A DNA stretch of 64,000 bases from Clavibacter nebraskensis NCPPB 2581 (GTDB lineage Bacteria > Actinomycetota > Actinomycetes > Actinomycetales > Microbacteriaceae). The notes below the pieces were generated by a model, which was not told the DNA's origin, did no database searches, and saw only the letters and a program-made list of their open reading frames with translations. Positions 24,131 to 33,878 of the stretch are shown piece by piece. The DNA is taken from the NCBI RefSeq assembly GCF_000355695.1, contig NC_020891.1:186001-250000 (forward strand), written 5' to 3'. Positions within the stretch are counted from its first letter, which is position 1. Each line of letters begins with the position of its first letter. The position numbers were made by a program, and so were the translations under genes.

Positions 24131-25369
24131 ATGTCCCCTCGATCCACCGCCCGCCGCCGCCTCATCGGCGCCGCCGCCTTCGCGGCCACCGTCCCCCTCG
24201 TGCTCGCCGGCTGCTCCGGCGGCGGGGGAGGCGGATCCTCCTCCAGCGGGGATCCGAAGACGATCACCGTCACCGACTACTACAACGAGGGCAACGACGA
24301 CACCGTCATCGGCGACACCCTCCAGAAGTGCGGCGAGTCCCTCGGCGTCACCATCGAGCGCACGTCGATCCCGGGGTCGAGCCTCATCCAGAAGGTGCTG
24401 CAGCAGGCGTCGTCGAGGACGCTGCCCGACGTGCTCATGCTCGACAACCCCGACCTGCAGCAGATCGCCGCGACCGGCGCGCTCGCCCCGCTCGAGGACT
24501 TCGGCATCTCCACCGACGGCTACGCGAAGGGTGTCGTCGACGCGGGCACCTACGAGGGCAAGACGTACGGCCTCGCGCCCACCGTGAACACCATCGCGCT
24601 GTTCTACAACAAGCAGATGCTGACCGACGCCGGGATCCAGCCGCCCACGACGTGGGACGAGCTGAAGACCTCGGCCGCCGCGCTCAAGGACGGCGACCGC
24701 TACGGCATCGCCATGGACGCCAACGCCACCTACGAGGGCACCTGGCAGTTCCTGCCCTTCATGTGGTCGAACGGCGGCGACGAGAAGGACATCGCGACGC
24801 CCGAGACCGCGGAGGCGCTGCAGCTCTGGACCGACCTCGTGAAGGACGGCTCGGCCTCGCAGAGCGTCGTGAACTGGACCCAGTCCGACGTCAACGACCA
24901 GTTCATGGCCGGCAAGACGGCGATGATGATCAACGGCCCGTGGCAGATCCCCGCGCTCACCGAGTCCGGCGTCGACTACGGCATCGCGAAGCTCCCCGCC
25001 CCCGAGGCCGGCGGCACCGCCGTCGCCCCGCTCGGCGGCGAGGTGTGGACCGTGCCGCAGACGGGGGACGAGGAGAAGCAGGCGACGGCCGCGAAGGTCG
25101 TCGAGTGCCTCAACTCCGACGAGAACCAGCTCGACATGGCCACCAAGCGCTTCACGATCCCGTCGAAGACCGCCGTCGCCACCGAGTTCGGCCAGCAGGT
25201 GCCCGAGGAGCAGGTGTTCGTCGACCTCGTCGCCGACGCCCGCGCCCGCACCGGCGAGCTCGGAGCCGACTGGCCGAAGGCCGCCACGAAGATCTACACG
25301 GCCGTGCAGTCCGCGCTCACCGGCCAGTCCTCGCCGGAGGACGCGCTGAAGAACGCCGAGCAGGGCTGA
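24131..25369 (+). CDS. Sugar ABC transporter substrate-binding lipoprotein
   Basis: A 412-residue family 1 extracellular solute-binding protein. The lipobox VLAGC and a Gly/Ser-rich linker anchor it to the membrane. The mature chain shows LPDVLMLDNPDLQQIAATG, the YGLAPTVNTIALFYNKQM hinge region, AGIQPPTTWDEL and AGKTAMMINGPWQIP, all usual in carbohydrate binders. It captures a sugar outside the cell and hands it to the two permeases that follow; the first permease ATG overlaps this stop. No ATPase gene is in the operon, so a shared MsiK-type ATPase elsewhere is expected. Confidence 0.92.
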   Translation: MSPRSTARRRLIGAAAFAATVPLVLAGCSGGGGGGSSSSGDPKTITVTDYYNEGNDDTVIGDTLQKCGESLGVTIERTSIPGSSLIQKVLQQASSRTLPDVLMLDNPDLQQIAATGALAPLEDFGISTDGYAKGVVDAGTYEGKTYGLAPTVNTIALFYNKQMLTDAGIQPPTTWDELKTSAAALKDGDRYGIAMDANATYEGTWQFLPFMWSNGGDEKDIATPETAEALQLWTDLVKDGSASQSVVNWTQSDVNDQFMAGKTAMMINGPWQIPALTESGVDYGIAKLPAPEAGGTAVAPLGGEVWTVPQTGDEEKQATAAKVVECLNSDENQLDMATKRFTIPSKTAVATEFGQQVPEEQVFVDLVADARARTGELGADWPKAATKIYTAVQSALTGQSSPEDALKNAEQG

Positions 25370-26358
25370 TGGCGACGACCGCCGTCCCCGCCCGCCCGAC
25401 CGCGCCCGCGGCCGGGCGGGCCCGGGGCGCCGGGGACGCCGCCGTCGCGCGGGGTCCCGTGCGCCGCCGTCCCCGCTTCCGGTGGGAGCGCTTCTTCCAG
25501 GTGATGTTCCTGGTGCCGGCGGTCGTGTACCTCGTGCTCTTCTTCGGCTACCCGGTCGTGAAGAACATCGTCATGAGCTTCCAGGAGTACACGACGACCA
25601 CCTTCTACACGGGCGAGGCGCCGTGGGTCGGGTTCGCGAACTACGCGTCGGTGCTCTCGTCGGGGATCTTCTCCACGGCGCTGCTCAACACGTTCCTCTT
25701 CACGATCGGCTCGATCCTCGGCCAGTTCGTGATCGGGCTCGTGCTGGCGCTGTTCTTCCGCCGGTCGTTCCCGCTCAACGGGCTGCTGCGGGCGCTGCTG
25801 CTCCTGCCGTGGCTGCTGCCGCTCATCGTCTCGAGCGCGGTGTGGAAGTGGATCCTCGACCAGGACTCCGGCGTGCTCAACCAGTTCCTGCTCGGCACGG
25901 GCGTCGTGCAGGACCCGGTGCCGTGGCTCACGAGCCCGGCGTTCGCGCTCATCACGGTGATCGCCGTGAACGTGTGGATCGGGATCCCGTTCAACACGAC
26001 CATCCTCTACGGCGGCCTGCAGGACATCCCGCCGGAGCTGTACGAGGCCGGGTCCCTCGACGGGGCCACCGGCTGGCGCGGCTTCCGGCACATCACCTGG
26101 CCGCTGCTGCGACCCGTGGTGGGCGTGGTGCTCGTGCTCGGCGTCGTCTACACGATCAAGGTGCTCGACATCATCCTCGGCCTCACGAACGGCGGGCCCG
26201 CGAACTCGACGCAGACCATCGCGACGCAGTCGTACACGCTCTCGTTCCAGCAGTTCGACTTCGGGTCGGGCGCCGCCCTCAGCAACATCCTCATCGCCAT
26301 CTCGGCGGTGTTCGCGGTGGTCTACCTCCGCGCCAACAGGAAGGCCGTCGATGACTGA
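25369..26358 (+). CDS. Sugar ABC transporter permease 1 (MalF type)
   Basis: A 329-residue protein with six membrane helices after an Arg-rich N-terminus. The EAA loop reads EAGSLDGATGWRGFRHITWP near residue 225, the contact site for the ATPase. Helix landmarks include VMFLVPAVVYLVLFFGYPVV and LLLLPWLLPLIVSSAVWKWI. ATG overlaps the binding-protein stop and the second permease overlaps its end by eight bases. Together they form the import channel. Confidence 0.93.
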   Translation: MATTAVPARPTAPAAGRARGAGDAAVARGPVRRRPRFRWERFFQVMFLVPAVVYLVLFFGYPVVKNIVMSFQEYTTTTFYTGEAPWVGFANYASVLSSGIFSTALLNTFLFTIGSILGQFVIGLVLALFFRRSFPLNGLLRALLLLPWLLPLIVSSAVWKWILDQDSGVLNQFLLGTGVVQDPVPWLTSPAFALITVIAVNVWIGIPFNTTILYGGLQDIPPELYEAGSLDGATGWRGFRHITWPLLRPVVGVVLVLGVVYTIKVLDIILGLTNGGPANSTQTIATQSYTLSFQQFDFGSGAALSNILIAISAVFAVVYLRANRKAVDD

Positions 26359-27214
26359 CACCGCCGCCCGCGTCGCCCTGCCCCGCCCGGTGGGATCGCG
26401 GAAGCCCCGCGCCGACCGCAGCTGGATCTCCACGGTGATCGGCGTCGTGATCCTCGCCGTGATGCTGTTCCCCGTCTACTGGATGGTGAACATCTCGCTC
26501 CAGCCCGCGGGCCCGGCGATCCAGGCGGCGTGGTTCCCGTTCGAGGCGCAGTTCCAGGGCTACGCGACCGCCCTCTCCGAGCAGGGGCAGGCGCTCGGCA
26601 CGAGCCTCCTGATCGCGCTCGGCAGCGTCGTGCTCAGCCTCGCCATCGCGACCCCGGCGGCGTACGCGCTCGCGCAGTTCAGGTTCCGCTGGATCAACAT
26701 CGTGCTGTTCGGGATCCTCATCTCGCAGATGATCCCCGGCATCGTCGTCGCGAACGCGCTCTACGCGGCGTACAACGACGTGGGGCTGCTCAACTCGATC
26801 CCGGGCCTGATCCTCGCGGACTCCACCGCGGGCATCCCCTTCGCGATCCTCATCATGCGGGCGTTCATGGCGGGCATCCCGCCGTCGATCATCGAGGCCG
26901 CGAAGGTGGACGGCGCCGGGAACTTCCGGGCCTTCCGCTCGATCGTCCTGCCCGTGAGCCTCAACGCCGTCATCACCGCCGGGCTCTTCACGTTCCTCTT
27001 CACCTGGAGCGACTTCCTGTTCGCGCTGACGCTCACGACGACCGACGACGTGCGCCCCATCACGCTCGGGATCTACCAGTACATCGGCACGTACACCGCC
27101 GACTGGAGCACGGTGATGGCCACGGCCGTGCTCGCGTCGCTGCCGGCGATCGTGCTGCTGCTCGCGGCGCAGCGCTTCATCGCAGCGGGCGCGACGGGCG
27201 GCGCTGTCAAGTGA
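26351..27214 (+). CDS. Sugar ABC transporter permease 2 (MalG type)
   Basis: A 287-residue six-helix permease. The EAA motif [21 protein letters not shown] is near residue 180. The first helix ([21 protein letters not shown]) and the closing [17 protein letters not shown] region match MalG-type subunits. It pairs with permease 1 in one transporter. An eighty-base gap separates it from ThuA. Confidence 0.93.
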   Translation: MTDTAARVALPRPVGSRKPRADRSWISTVIGVVILAVMLFPVYWMVNISLQPAGPAIQAAWFPFEAQFQGYATALSEQGQALGTSLLIALGSVVLSLAIATPAAYALAQFRFRWINIVLFGILISQMIPGIVVANALYAAYNDVGLLNSIPGLILADSTAGIPFAILIMRAFMAGIPPSIIEAAKVDGAGNFRAFRSIVLPVSLNAVITAGLFTFLFTWSDFLFALTLTTTDDVRPITLGIYQYIGTYTADWSTVMATAVLASLPAIVLLLAAQRFIAAGATGGAVK

Positions 27215-27296
27215 TCCGGCTCCCGCACGCCCGCGCCCCGGACGCCGCCCGCGCCCCCTCCCAGATCCCGCACGACCCCTCCGAGAGAGAGACACC

Positions 27297-28067
27297 ATGA
27301 CCGACACCACCTCCCCGCTGCGCGTCACCGTCTGGGGCGAGAACCGCCACGAGCAGATCGAGCAGCACGTCCGCGACCGCTACCCGACCGGGATGCACGG
27401 CGCCGTCGCCGAGGGCGTGCAGGAGAACCTGCCCGAGGCGCACGTCGAGATCGCGACCATGGACCAGCCCGAGCACGGCCTCACCGAGGAGCTGCTCGCC
27501 CGCACCGACGTCCTCACGTGGTGGGGCCACGCGGCCCACGCCGAGGTGGACGACGCGATCGTCGAGCGCGTGCACCGCCACGTGCTCGACGGCATGGGCC
27601 TCATCGTGCTGCACTCCGGGCACTGGTCGAAGATCTTCACGAAGCTGATGGGCACCACGTGCACCCTCCGCTGGCGCAGCGAGCACGACCGCGAGCTGGT
27701 GTGGACCGTGAACCCGCAGCACCCCATCACGCGCGGCGTGCCGAACCCGATCGTCATCGACGAGCAGGAGATGTACGGCGAGTACTTCGACGTGCCCACG
27801 CCCGACGAGCTCGTCTTCATCTCGGGCTTCACGGGCGGCGAGGTGTTCCGCAGCGGCATGACCTACCGCCGCGGCTTCGGCCGGATCTTCTTCTTCTCGC
27901 CCGGCGACCAGGACTTCCCCGTCTACCACCACCGGGACGTCCGCCGCGTGATCGCGAACGCGTGCGAGTGGGCGCGGCCCGACCGCCGACAGACGCCGAC
28001 GCTGCTGCGCTACGAGCTCGGCGAGTACTACGACGGCACCGACTACGCCGGGGCGCTCGAGCGATGA
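27297..28067 (+). CDS. ThuA domain protein
   Basis: A 256-residue ThuA-like protein with the glutamine-amidotransferase-like fold: [12 protein letters not shown] at the start, [28 protein letters not shown] and a late [19 protein letters not shown] segment. ThuA proteins occur in trehalose, trehalulose and related disaccharide pathways in rhizobia and actinobacteria, and usually sit beside Gfo/Idh/MocA dehydrogenases, as here. The biochemical step is usually assigned to 3-keto-sugar metabolism, which fits this pairing. A GAGAGAGA site precedes the ATG and the next gene overlaps the stop. Confidence 0.9.
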   Translation: MTDTTSPLRVTVWGENRHEQIEQHVRDRYPTGMHGAVAEGVQENLPEAHVEIATMDQPEHGLTEELLARTDVLTWWGHAAHAEVDDAIVERVHRHVLDGMGLIVLHSGHWSKIFTKLMGTTCTLRWRSEHDRELVWTVNPQHPITRGVPNPIVIDEQEMYGEYFDVPTPDELVFISGFTGGEVFRSGMTYRRGFGRIFFFSPGDQDFPVYHHRDVRRVIANACEWARPDRRQTPTLLRYELGEYYDGTDYAGALER

Positions 28068-29269
28068 CGAGGGCTCCGGCTCACCGGATCGTCGCGCCCG
28101 CCGACGGCGCGCGCCTCCGGGTCGTGCAGGTCGGCGCGGGCGGCATGGGCCAGCAGTGGCTGCGGACCATCGCGGAGGATCCCGACGTCGAGCTCGTGGG
28201 CGTCGTCGACCTGGACGAGGAGGCGGCGCGGGCGGGCGCGTCCGCGCACGGGGCGTCGGCGGAGGCGTCGACCGACCTCGGCGAGCTCATCGACCGGGTG
28301 CGGCCCGACGCCGTGATCGACGTCACCATCCCGCGCGCGCACCACCCCGTCACCACCCAGGCGCTGTTCGCGGGGATCCCCGTGCTCGGCGAGAAGCCCG
28401 TCGCGCTCACGGTCGCCGAGGGGCTGTCGCTCGCGGCGGCCGCGGAGATCACGGGCGAGCTGTTCATGGTCAGCCAGTCGCGCCGCTACAACGACCACCT
28501 CGTCGCCCTCAAGCGGCGGGCGGCCGACCTCGGCGGCGTCGGCATCGTCACGACGGAGTTCTTCAAGGCGCCGCACTTCGGCGGGTTCCGAGAGGAGATG
28601 GACGACGTGCTGCTGCTCGACATGGCCGTGCACCAGTTCGACGCGGTGCGGTACCTGCTCGACGCGGATCCCGTGAGCGTCTACTGCGAGTCGTACAACC
28701 CGGCGTGGAGCTGGTACCGCGGCGACGCGGGCGCCACCGCGGTCTTCGCGTTCGAGGGCGGCGTGCGCTACGTCTACACCGGCAGCTGGTGCAGCCCGGG
28801 CGCGGAGACGTCGTGGAACGGATCCTGGCGGGTGAGCGGCGCGTACGGCACCGCGCTCTGGGACGGCGACCACGATCCGACGAGCGACATCCCGGACGCG
28901 CCCGACGGGCCGCTCGCGGAGCCCGCGCCCGCCGGGTCGGTGGGGGTCGAGATCGCCGGGTCGCTGCGCGCGTTCGTCCGGGCGCTCCGCACGGGCGAGC
29001 GGCCGCACGGCGAGGTGCACGGCAACGTGATGAGCCTCGCGATGGTCGAGGCCGCGATCGAGTCGAAGGGGACGGGCCGGCGGCTCGCGATCGACGACGT
29101 GCTCGAGCGCGCCTACGCGACCGCGCTCGCCGACGAGCGGCGCGACGACGTCCGCGCACGGCTCGAGCAGTGGCGCGAGCGGGGCGTGCGGGAGGCGCTC
29201 CAGGGGCCGTCGGCGCCAGCGGGTGTCGCGGGCGCCGCGGCCGTCGCCCGCCCGGCCGTCGCCGGGTAG
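28064..29269 (+). CDS. Gfo/Idh/MocA family sugar dehydrogenase
   Basis: A 401-residue oxidoreductase. Rossmann motif [18 protein letters not shown] lies near residue 22, the catalytic-lysine motif [12 protein letters not shown] near 110, and the active-site [14 protein letters not shown] near 185, with the catalytic-type His. The C-terminal ~40 residues are Ala/Pro-rich and extra to the family. Coupled to ThuA by an ATGA overlap, it likely oxidises the imported sugar at C3 (keto-sugar route). Different from the other Gfo/Idh/MocA gene at 3294. Confidence 0.92.
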   Translation: MTRAPAHRIVAPADGARLRVVQVGAGGMGQQWLRTIAEDPDVELVGVVDLDEEAARAGASAHGASAEASTDLGELIDRVRPDAVIDVTIPRAHHPVTTQALFAGIPVLGEKPVALTVAEGLSLAAAAEITGELFMVSQSRRYNDHLVALKRRAADLGGVGIVTTEFFKAPHFGGFREEMDDVLLLDMAVHQFDAVRYLLDADPVSVYCESYNPAWSWYRGDAGATAVFAFEGGVRYVYTGSWCSPGAETSWNGSWRVSGAYGTALWDGDHDPTSDIPDAPDGPLAEPAPAGSVGVEIAGSLRAFVRALRTGERPHGEVHGNVMSLAMVEAAIESKGTGRRLAIDDVLERAYATALADERRDDVRARLEQWRERGVREALQGPSAPAGVAGAAAVARPAVAG

Positions 29270-29289
29270 CCTCGTCGGGTGGGGATCCA

Positions 29290-30588
29290 GTGACCGGCGA
29301 CGAGACGGGCCGCGCCGTGCCGCTCGCGCCGGATCCCCGCTCCCGGGAGATCCCGCCCGCTGGCGACGCCCGCTCCCGCGGCACCACGCCCGACCACGTC
29401 CGCCGCTCCAACCTCGCGACCGTGCTGCAGATCGTGCACGAGACCGGCCCCGCGTCGCGCTCCGAGCTGACCCGCGAGACCGGGCTCAACCGCTCCACCA
29501 TCGCCGCGCTCGTGGGCGAGCTGCAGGAGCTCGGCCTCGTCGTCGAGTCGGAGCCGCCCGGCACCAACCGCGTCGGCCGGCCGAGCCCCATCGTCTCGGC
29601 CGACCCGCGCGTCGTCGTCCTCGCCGTGAACCCCGAGATCGACGCCGTCACGGTCGGGCTCGTCGGCCTCGACGGCGTGGTGCAGCAGCGGATCCGCCGC
29701 GACACCGACGGGATCCCCACCGCCGCGCAGGCCGCCGACCTCGCCGGCGCGATCATCGCCGAGCTGCGCGCCGACCTCCTGGCCACCCGCCCCGATGCGC
29801 GCGTGCTCGGCATCGGCGTCGCGGTCCCCGGCCTCGTGCGCTTCGACGGCGGGCTCGTCCGCCTCGCCCCGCACCTCGGCTGGGTCGACGAGCCGTTCGC
29901 CGCGCTCCTCGCCGAGGCCACGGGGCTCCCCGCGCTCGCCGCCAACGACGCGAGCCTCGCGGCCGTCGCGGAGGGGCGGTTCGGATCCGGCCGCGACGTC
30001 GACGACCTCGTCTACCTCAACGGCGGCGCATCGGGCGTCGGCGGCGGCGTGCTCATCGGTCGGCGCCCGTTCGGCGGCGCGGAGGGCTACGGCGGCGAGC
30101 TCGGCCACACGCTCGTCGACTCCGGCGGCGAGCTCTGCCACTGCGGGGCGGTCGGCTGCCTCGAGACGACGGTCGGCCAGGACGCGCTGCTCGAGGTCAC
30201 GGGCCTCCCGCGCGCCCGCGCCGACGAGCTGGGCGACGTGCTCGCGGCGGCGCTCGAGGCGGGGGATCCGGCGGTCACCCGCGAGGTCGAGCGGCAGATC
30301 GACAACCTGGCGGTCGCGCTCCGCAACGTCGTCAACATCTTCAACCCGTCGCTCGTGGTGCTCGGCGGGTTCCTCGGGTCGCTGCACGCGGCGGATCCCG
30401 ACCGGATCCTCGCCCGCGCCACCGCCCAGGCGCTCCCCGGCGCGCGCGAGGCCCTGCGGATCCGCCGCGCCGCCCTCGGCCCCGACCGGCTGATGATCGG
30501 CGCGGCCGAGCTGGCCTTCGCGCGCGTGCTCGTGGATCCGTCGGGCGTGATGCGCGCCGCCGCCGACGCGGAGCGCACCACGGCGTGA
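29290..30588 (+). CDS. ROK family transcriptional repressor
   Basis: A 432-residue ROK protein with GTG start. The N-terminal winged helix is seen in NLATVLQIVHETGPASRSEL and GLNRSTIAALVGELQELGL. The sugar-kinase-like part includes GVAVPGLV, ANDASLAAVAEGRFGSG, and the ROK zinc motif CHCGAVGCLET with its two spaced cysteine pairs. The ATP phosphate-binding DxGxT motif is weak (GLVGLDG), consistent with a regulator rather than a kinase. It probably represses this sugar operon and is released by the sugar or its phosphate. Confidence 0.92.
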   Translation: MTGDETGRAVPLAPDPRSREIPPAGDARSRGTTPDHVRRSNLATVLQIVHETGPASRSELTRETGLNRSTIAALVGELQELGLVVESEPPGTNRVGRPSPIVSADPRVVVLAVNPEIDAVTVGLVGLDGVVQQRIRRDTDGIPTAAQAADLAGAIIAELRADLLATRPDARVLGIGVAVPGLVRFDGGLVRLAPHLGWVDEPFAALLAEATGLPALAANDASLAAVAEGRFGSGRDVDDLVYLNGGASGVGGGVLIGRRPFGGAEGYGGELGHTLVDSGGELCHCGAVGCLETTVGQDALLEVTGLPRARADELGDVLAAALEAGDPAVTREVERQIDNLAVALRNVVNIFNPSLVVLGGFLGSLHAADPDRILARATAQALPGAREALRIRRAALGPDRLMIGAAELAFARVLVDPSGVMRAAADAERTTA

Positions 30589-31241
30589 GCGCTCCCGTCG
30601 ACCTCGTGATCCTCGACTGCGACGGCGTGCTCGTCGACAGCGAGGTGCTCGCCGTCGAGGTCGACCGACGGGTGCTCGCGGAGCTCGGCTGGGACGTCAC
30701 GACCGAGGAGATCGTCGAGCGCTTCGTCGGGAAGTCGCACGCGACCTTCACCGCGGAGGTCGCCGCCCACCTCGGCCGCGACCTCGCCGACGACGGGGAC
30801 GCGCCCTACGCGCACTGGTACCGGGAGGCGTTCGAGGCGCACCTGCGCCCGGTCGACGGGATCGCGGAGGCGCTCGACGCCATCACCCTGCCGACGTGCG
30901 TGGCGTCCAGCGGCGGCCACCCGAAGATCCGCGCCAACCTCGCGCGCACGGGTCTGCTCCCGCGCTTCGACGGCCGGATCTCGAGCGCCACCGAGGTGGA
31001 GCACGGCAAGCCCGCACCCGGCCGCTTCCTCCTCGCGGCGTCGCGGATGGGCGTGGATCCCGCGCGCTGCGTGGTCGTGGAGGACAGCCCGTACGGCGTG
31101 CAGGGCGCGCTCGCCGCGGGCATGCGCGCGCTCGGCTACGCGGGCGGGCTGACCCCGGCCGCCCGCCTGCGCGATGCGGGTGCCACCGTCTTCGACGACA
31201 TGCGCGACCTGCCGGGGCTGCTGCGCGGGCTCGCGGCCTGA
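30585..31241 (+). CDS. HAD family phosphatase/phosphomutase (beta-PGM-like)
   Basis: A 218-residue HAD hydrolase of subfamily IA from a GTG overlapping the ROK stop. Motif I is ILDCDGVLVDSEVLA with nucleophile Asp, motif II CVASSGGHPK, motif III KPAPGRFLLAASRM, and motif IV VVVEDSPYGVQGA, the last two typical of beta-phosphoglucomutase or sugar phosphatases. Coupling to the ROK repressor suggests it acts on a phosphorylated intermediate of the imported sugar. Confidence 0.9.
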   Translation: MSAPVDLVILDCDGVLVDSEVLAVEVDRRVLAELGWDVTTEEIVERFVGKSHATFTAEVAAHLGRDLADDGDAPYAHWYREAFEAHLRPVDGIAEALDAITLPTCVASSGGHPKIRANLARTGLLPRFDGRISSATEVEHGKPAPGRFLLAASRMGVDPARCVVVEDSPYGVQGALAAGMRALGYAGGLTPAARLRDAGATVFDDMRDLPGLLRGLAA

Positions 31242-31274
31242 GCCGGAGAGCCCGCCCGATCGGCGGCCGCAGGC

Positions 31275-32276
31275 TCACCCCGCGCTGACGGCCCGCCGCC
31301 GCACCGCGCGCACCATGAGCGCGCCGAGGATTCCGACGACCACCGCCACCGCGGACTGCCCGAGCGCGCCGCCCCGGTCGAGGAGCACGTCACCGCCGAT
31401 CCCCGCGCCCGCCTGCACCAGCTCGAGCGGGTAGCGCAGCAGGCTGCGGTTGCCGAGGGCGTAGGTGACGCCGATCACCACCGCCGTCCCGAGCCAGAGC
31501 AGCAGCACCGCGACGACCGACCCGATCACGCGGCCGACCGACCGCAGCCCCGTGAGCGCGATGGCGACGCCGAGAACGACGGGCGGCACCCACGAGATCA
31601 CGGGCAGGATCGCGTACGCCGTGTCGCTCACGAGGCCGCCATCGCCGGGGGACAGGAGCCCGCCCAGCCACTCGCGGAGCAGCACGACCGGGACGGCCGC
31701 CGCGACGACGGCGAGACCGGCGGGCGCGCGGGCGACGAGGGCCGCGACGACGGCGGCGAGCAGCACCGTCGCCGCCGTGCTGACGACGAACGCGACGAGG
31801 TACACCTGCGCCTCGCTGATGCCGGCGCCTGTGCGGTTCCCCGCGGCCGAGACGTCGTCCACGCCCAGCCCGTCGGCCGTGACCACGGACGTCTGCACGA
31901 GGGCGACGAGATGGACGAGCAGGAGGCCGGCCACCACGAGCCAGGAGCCGTGCCGGGGGAGCCGGGTGCGGAGGGCACGTGCCGCGGCGCCCGCGATGCC
32001 GCCGCCCACGAGGATCACCGCGGCCAGCAGGCCGGCCGTGTACTGGTTGAACGGCAGCAGCGCGATGGGCATGTCGGCCGCGGACGTGATCTCCTCCCGC
32101 CACAGGTTCTGCAGCGGGAGGCGCAGGCCCGCGAGGATCCAGGGCAGCAGCCCGAGCACCGCGGCGGCCACGCCGACGGCCAGGGCGAGGAGGGCGCCGC
32201 GGACGCCGGGGATCGTGCGATCCGCGGGCCGGTCGAGGGTCGTGCCGGGCGCGGTCGCGGTGTCGGGCGTCGTCAT
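31275..32276 (-). CDS. Hypothetical membrane protein
   Basis: A 333-residue protein with about seven to eight hydrophobic segments, for example GALLALAVGVAAAVLGLLPW, VVAGLLLVHLVALVQTSVV and VIGSVVAVLLLWLGTAVVIG. It has no recognised motif. It is convergent with the sugar operon and divergent from the chorismate mutase. A function cannot be assigned. Confidence 0.65.
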   Translation of the reverse strand: MTTPDTATAPGTTLDRPADRTIPGVRGALLALAVGVAAAVLGLLPWILAGLRLPLQNLWREEITSAADMPIALLPFNQYTAGLLAAVILVGGGIAGAAARALRTRLPRHGSWLVVAGLLLVHLVALVQTSVVTADGLGVDDVSAAGNRTGAGISEAQVYLVAFVVSTAATVLLAAVVAALVARAPAGLAVVAAAVPVVLLREWLGGLLSPGDGGLVSDTAYAILPVISWVPPVVLGVAIALTGLRSVGRVIGSVVAVLLLWLGTAVVIGVTYALGNRSLLRYPLELVQAGAGIGGDVLLDRGGALGQSAVAVVVGILGALMVRAVRRRAVSAG

Positions 32277-32447
32277 CCGCCCACGCTATCGACGCGCCCG
32301 TCCCCGCCGCCCGCCCCCGATCGGGCCGGCCTGTGGACTCCGGTGGTCGCCCGGGCGCGTCGTCTGCCTATGCTCGCGGCACCCGATCGACCGACCCGAT
32401 CGCCGCGCCCGACCCTGTCCCGCACGCTCCTGAAGAACGGATCCGCC

Positions 32448-33038
32448 ATGCCCCGCCGTGCCCTCATCGCCACGTCCGCGTTCGCCGTCACCCTCGCCGC
32501 GCTCCTCGGCGCCGCAGCACCCGCCCAGGCGTGCCCGCGCGACCCGGCGGAGCAGCAGGCGGTCACCGCCGTCGCGTCCGCCGCGCTCGACCGCCTCGAG
32601 ATCGCCGACGACGTGGCCGCGTCGAAGTGGCTGTCGGGCAAGGCCGTGGCGGATCCCGCGCGCGAGCAGGCCGTCGTCGACGCGACGATCGCCGCCGCGA
32701 AGGCCGACGGGGTCGACCCGGTCGCGGCCGAGCGCATCATCCGCGCGCAGATCCTCGCGAGCAAGCAGGTGCAGTACGCGCTCATCGCGCGCTGGCACGC
32801 GCACCCCGACGAGGCGCCCACCACCGCGCCCGACCTCACCACGAGCGTGCGCCCGCGCATCAACGCGGTCGACGCCCGGCTCGTCCCGGCCATCGGCGCC
32901 GCGTCCGCCGCGCTCGACGACCCGTCGTGCGGCCACCTCGTGAAGGACGCCCGCGGCCAGCTCGGCCAGGGCCTCGACGACGCGCACCGCAAGGCCTTCC
33001 GCACGGCACTCGCCACCGTCTGCACGCCGGAGTCCTGA
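32448..33038 (+). CDS. Secreted chorismate mutase (AroQ-gamma type)
   Basis: A 196-residue protein with a signal peptide ending near APAQACP, so it is exported. The mature part matches secreted AroQ-gamma mutases such as the Mycobacterium enzyme: RLEIADDVAASKW near residue 55 supplies Arg and Lys that bind chorismate; DPAREQAVVD supplies a further Arg; RIIRAQILASKQVQYALIARW follows, and a late DDPSCGHL gives the disulfide-type cysteine pair with the C-terminal Cys. It converts chorismate to prephenate outside the cell. In plant pathogens and nematodes such enzymes may lower host salicylate; that role is inference here. It has no aromatic-biosynthesis neighbours. Confidence 0.88.
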   Translation: MPRRALIATSAFAVTLAALLGAAAPAQACPRDPAEQQAVTAVASAALDRLEIADDVAASKWLSGKAVADPAREQAVVDATIAAAKADGVDPVAAERIIRAQILASKQVQYALIARWHAHPDEAPTTAPDLTTSVRPRINAVDARLVPAIGAASAALDDPSCGHLVKDARGQLGQGLDDAHRKAFRTALATVCTPES

Positions 33039-33102
33039 GCCGGCCCTCCCGACCCGGTCGGGTCAGCTGCCCCGACGCGCTGGCCCGGCCGACCCAATTC
33101 CG

Positions 33103-33132
33103 CGCGCGTCCGCCCTCCAGGGCGGACGCGCG
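33103..33132. terminator. Hairpin terminator after the chorismate mutase
   Basis: CGCGCGTCCGCCCT pairs perfectly with AGGGCGGACGCGCG across a 2-base spacer between the convergent chorismate mutase and FBP-domain genes. Confidence 0.7.
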
Positions 33133-33151
33133 CTGTCGTGAGCGGCCCGCG

Positions 33152-33643
33152 TCACGCCGTCGACGCGACGTCTGCCGCGAAGGCCGCCACCCGGCTCCGC
33201 AGGTCGTCGATGAGCTGGGCGGTCGCCGCCGCCGGGTCGAAGCCCAGGTACGGGATCGGCCGGGGCTTCCGCACGTTGGCGCTGCACTCGAAGTCGGTGC
33301 AGACGAGCGTGCCGACGGTGTTGCCGTTGCGGCCCGCGGCTCCCGCCCGGCGCGCGCCGTAGAACATGACGGGGTTCGGCAGGCGCACGTCCTGGCACCA
33401 CGTGCACTGGGCGCGGGATCGCGGGGCGGTCGACGACTGCTGCAGCAGCACGCCGATCAGCTCGTCGCCCACGGGGGCGACGACGATGCCGCGCTGCGGG
33501 GCCTTCGGGTCGCGCCACCCGAGGAAGTCGAGGCGGTCCCAGGCGAGGTCGGCGAAGCCGTCGGGGAGGCGGAGGTCGCGGGCCTCGCGCTGCGAGGCGT
33601 TGACGAGGGAGGAGCGGATGGCGGATTCGGTCAGGGGGAGCAT
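33152..33643 (-). CDS. FBP domain (treble-clef zinc finger) protein
   Basis: A 163-residue protein starting at MLPLTESAIRSSL; upstream in-frame codons look non-coding. The C-terminal FBP domain is seen in QCTWCQDVRLP and LVCTDFECSANVRKPRP, whose cysteines form a treble-clef zinc finger as in the EF-G-binding FusB/FBP family. Proteins of this type can bind elongation factor G and protect ribosomes from fusidic acid. Here only the zinc-finger evidence is direct. Confidence 0.85.
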   Translation of the reverse strand: MLPLTESAIRSSLVNASQREARDLRLPDGFADLAWDRLDFLGWRDPKAPQRGIVVAPVGDELIGVLLQQSSTAPRSRAQCTWCQDVRLPNPVMFYGARRAGAAGRNGNTVGTLVCTDFECSANVRKPRPIPYLGFDPAAATAQLIDDLRSRVAAFAADVASTA

Positions 33644-33878
33644 GCGGTGCCCTTCGTGCGGGTCGCGGCGGTGCCGCGGGGACGGGTGTCGGTTCGGCGG
33701 CCGGATCCTCGTGGATCGACGGCGCGCCGGGTGCGGCCGGCCCTCGCGGGGCGCGGCGACGGATCCGGTGACTACCTGGTGCCGACGGACGTGCCGTCGA
33801 CGACCTCCCCACGCCCCGAGGGCGCCGTGCTGCTCGTGATGCTCACGGGCCAATGGTACCCCCGCCTGAGGGAATCGC

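Noticed and set aside
33644-33878. Possible small gene between FBP and MSMEG_6728 genes
   Set aside because: No start with a ribosome site and no recognisable peptide on either strand; treated as plain intergenic sequence.
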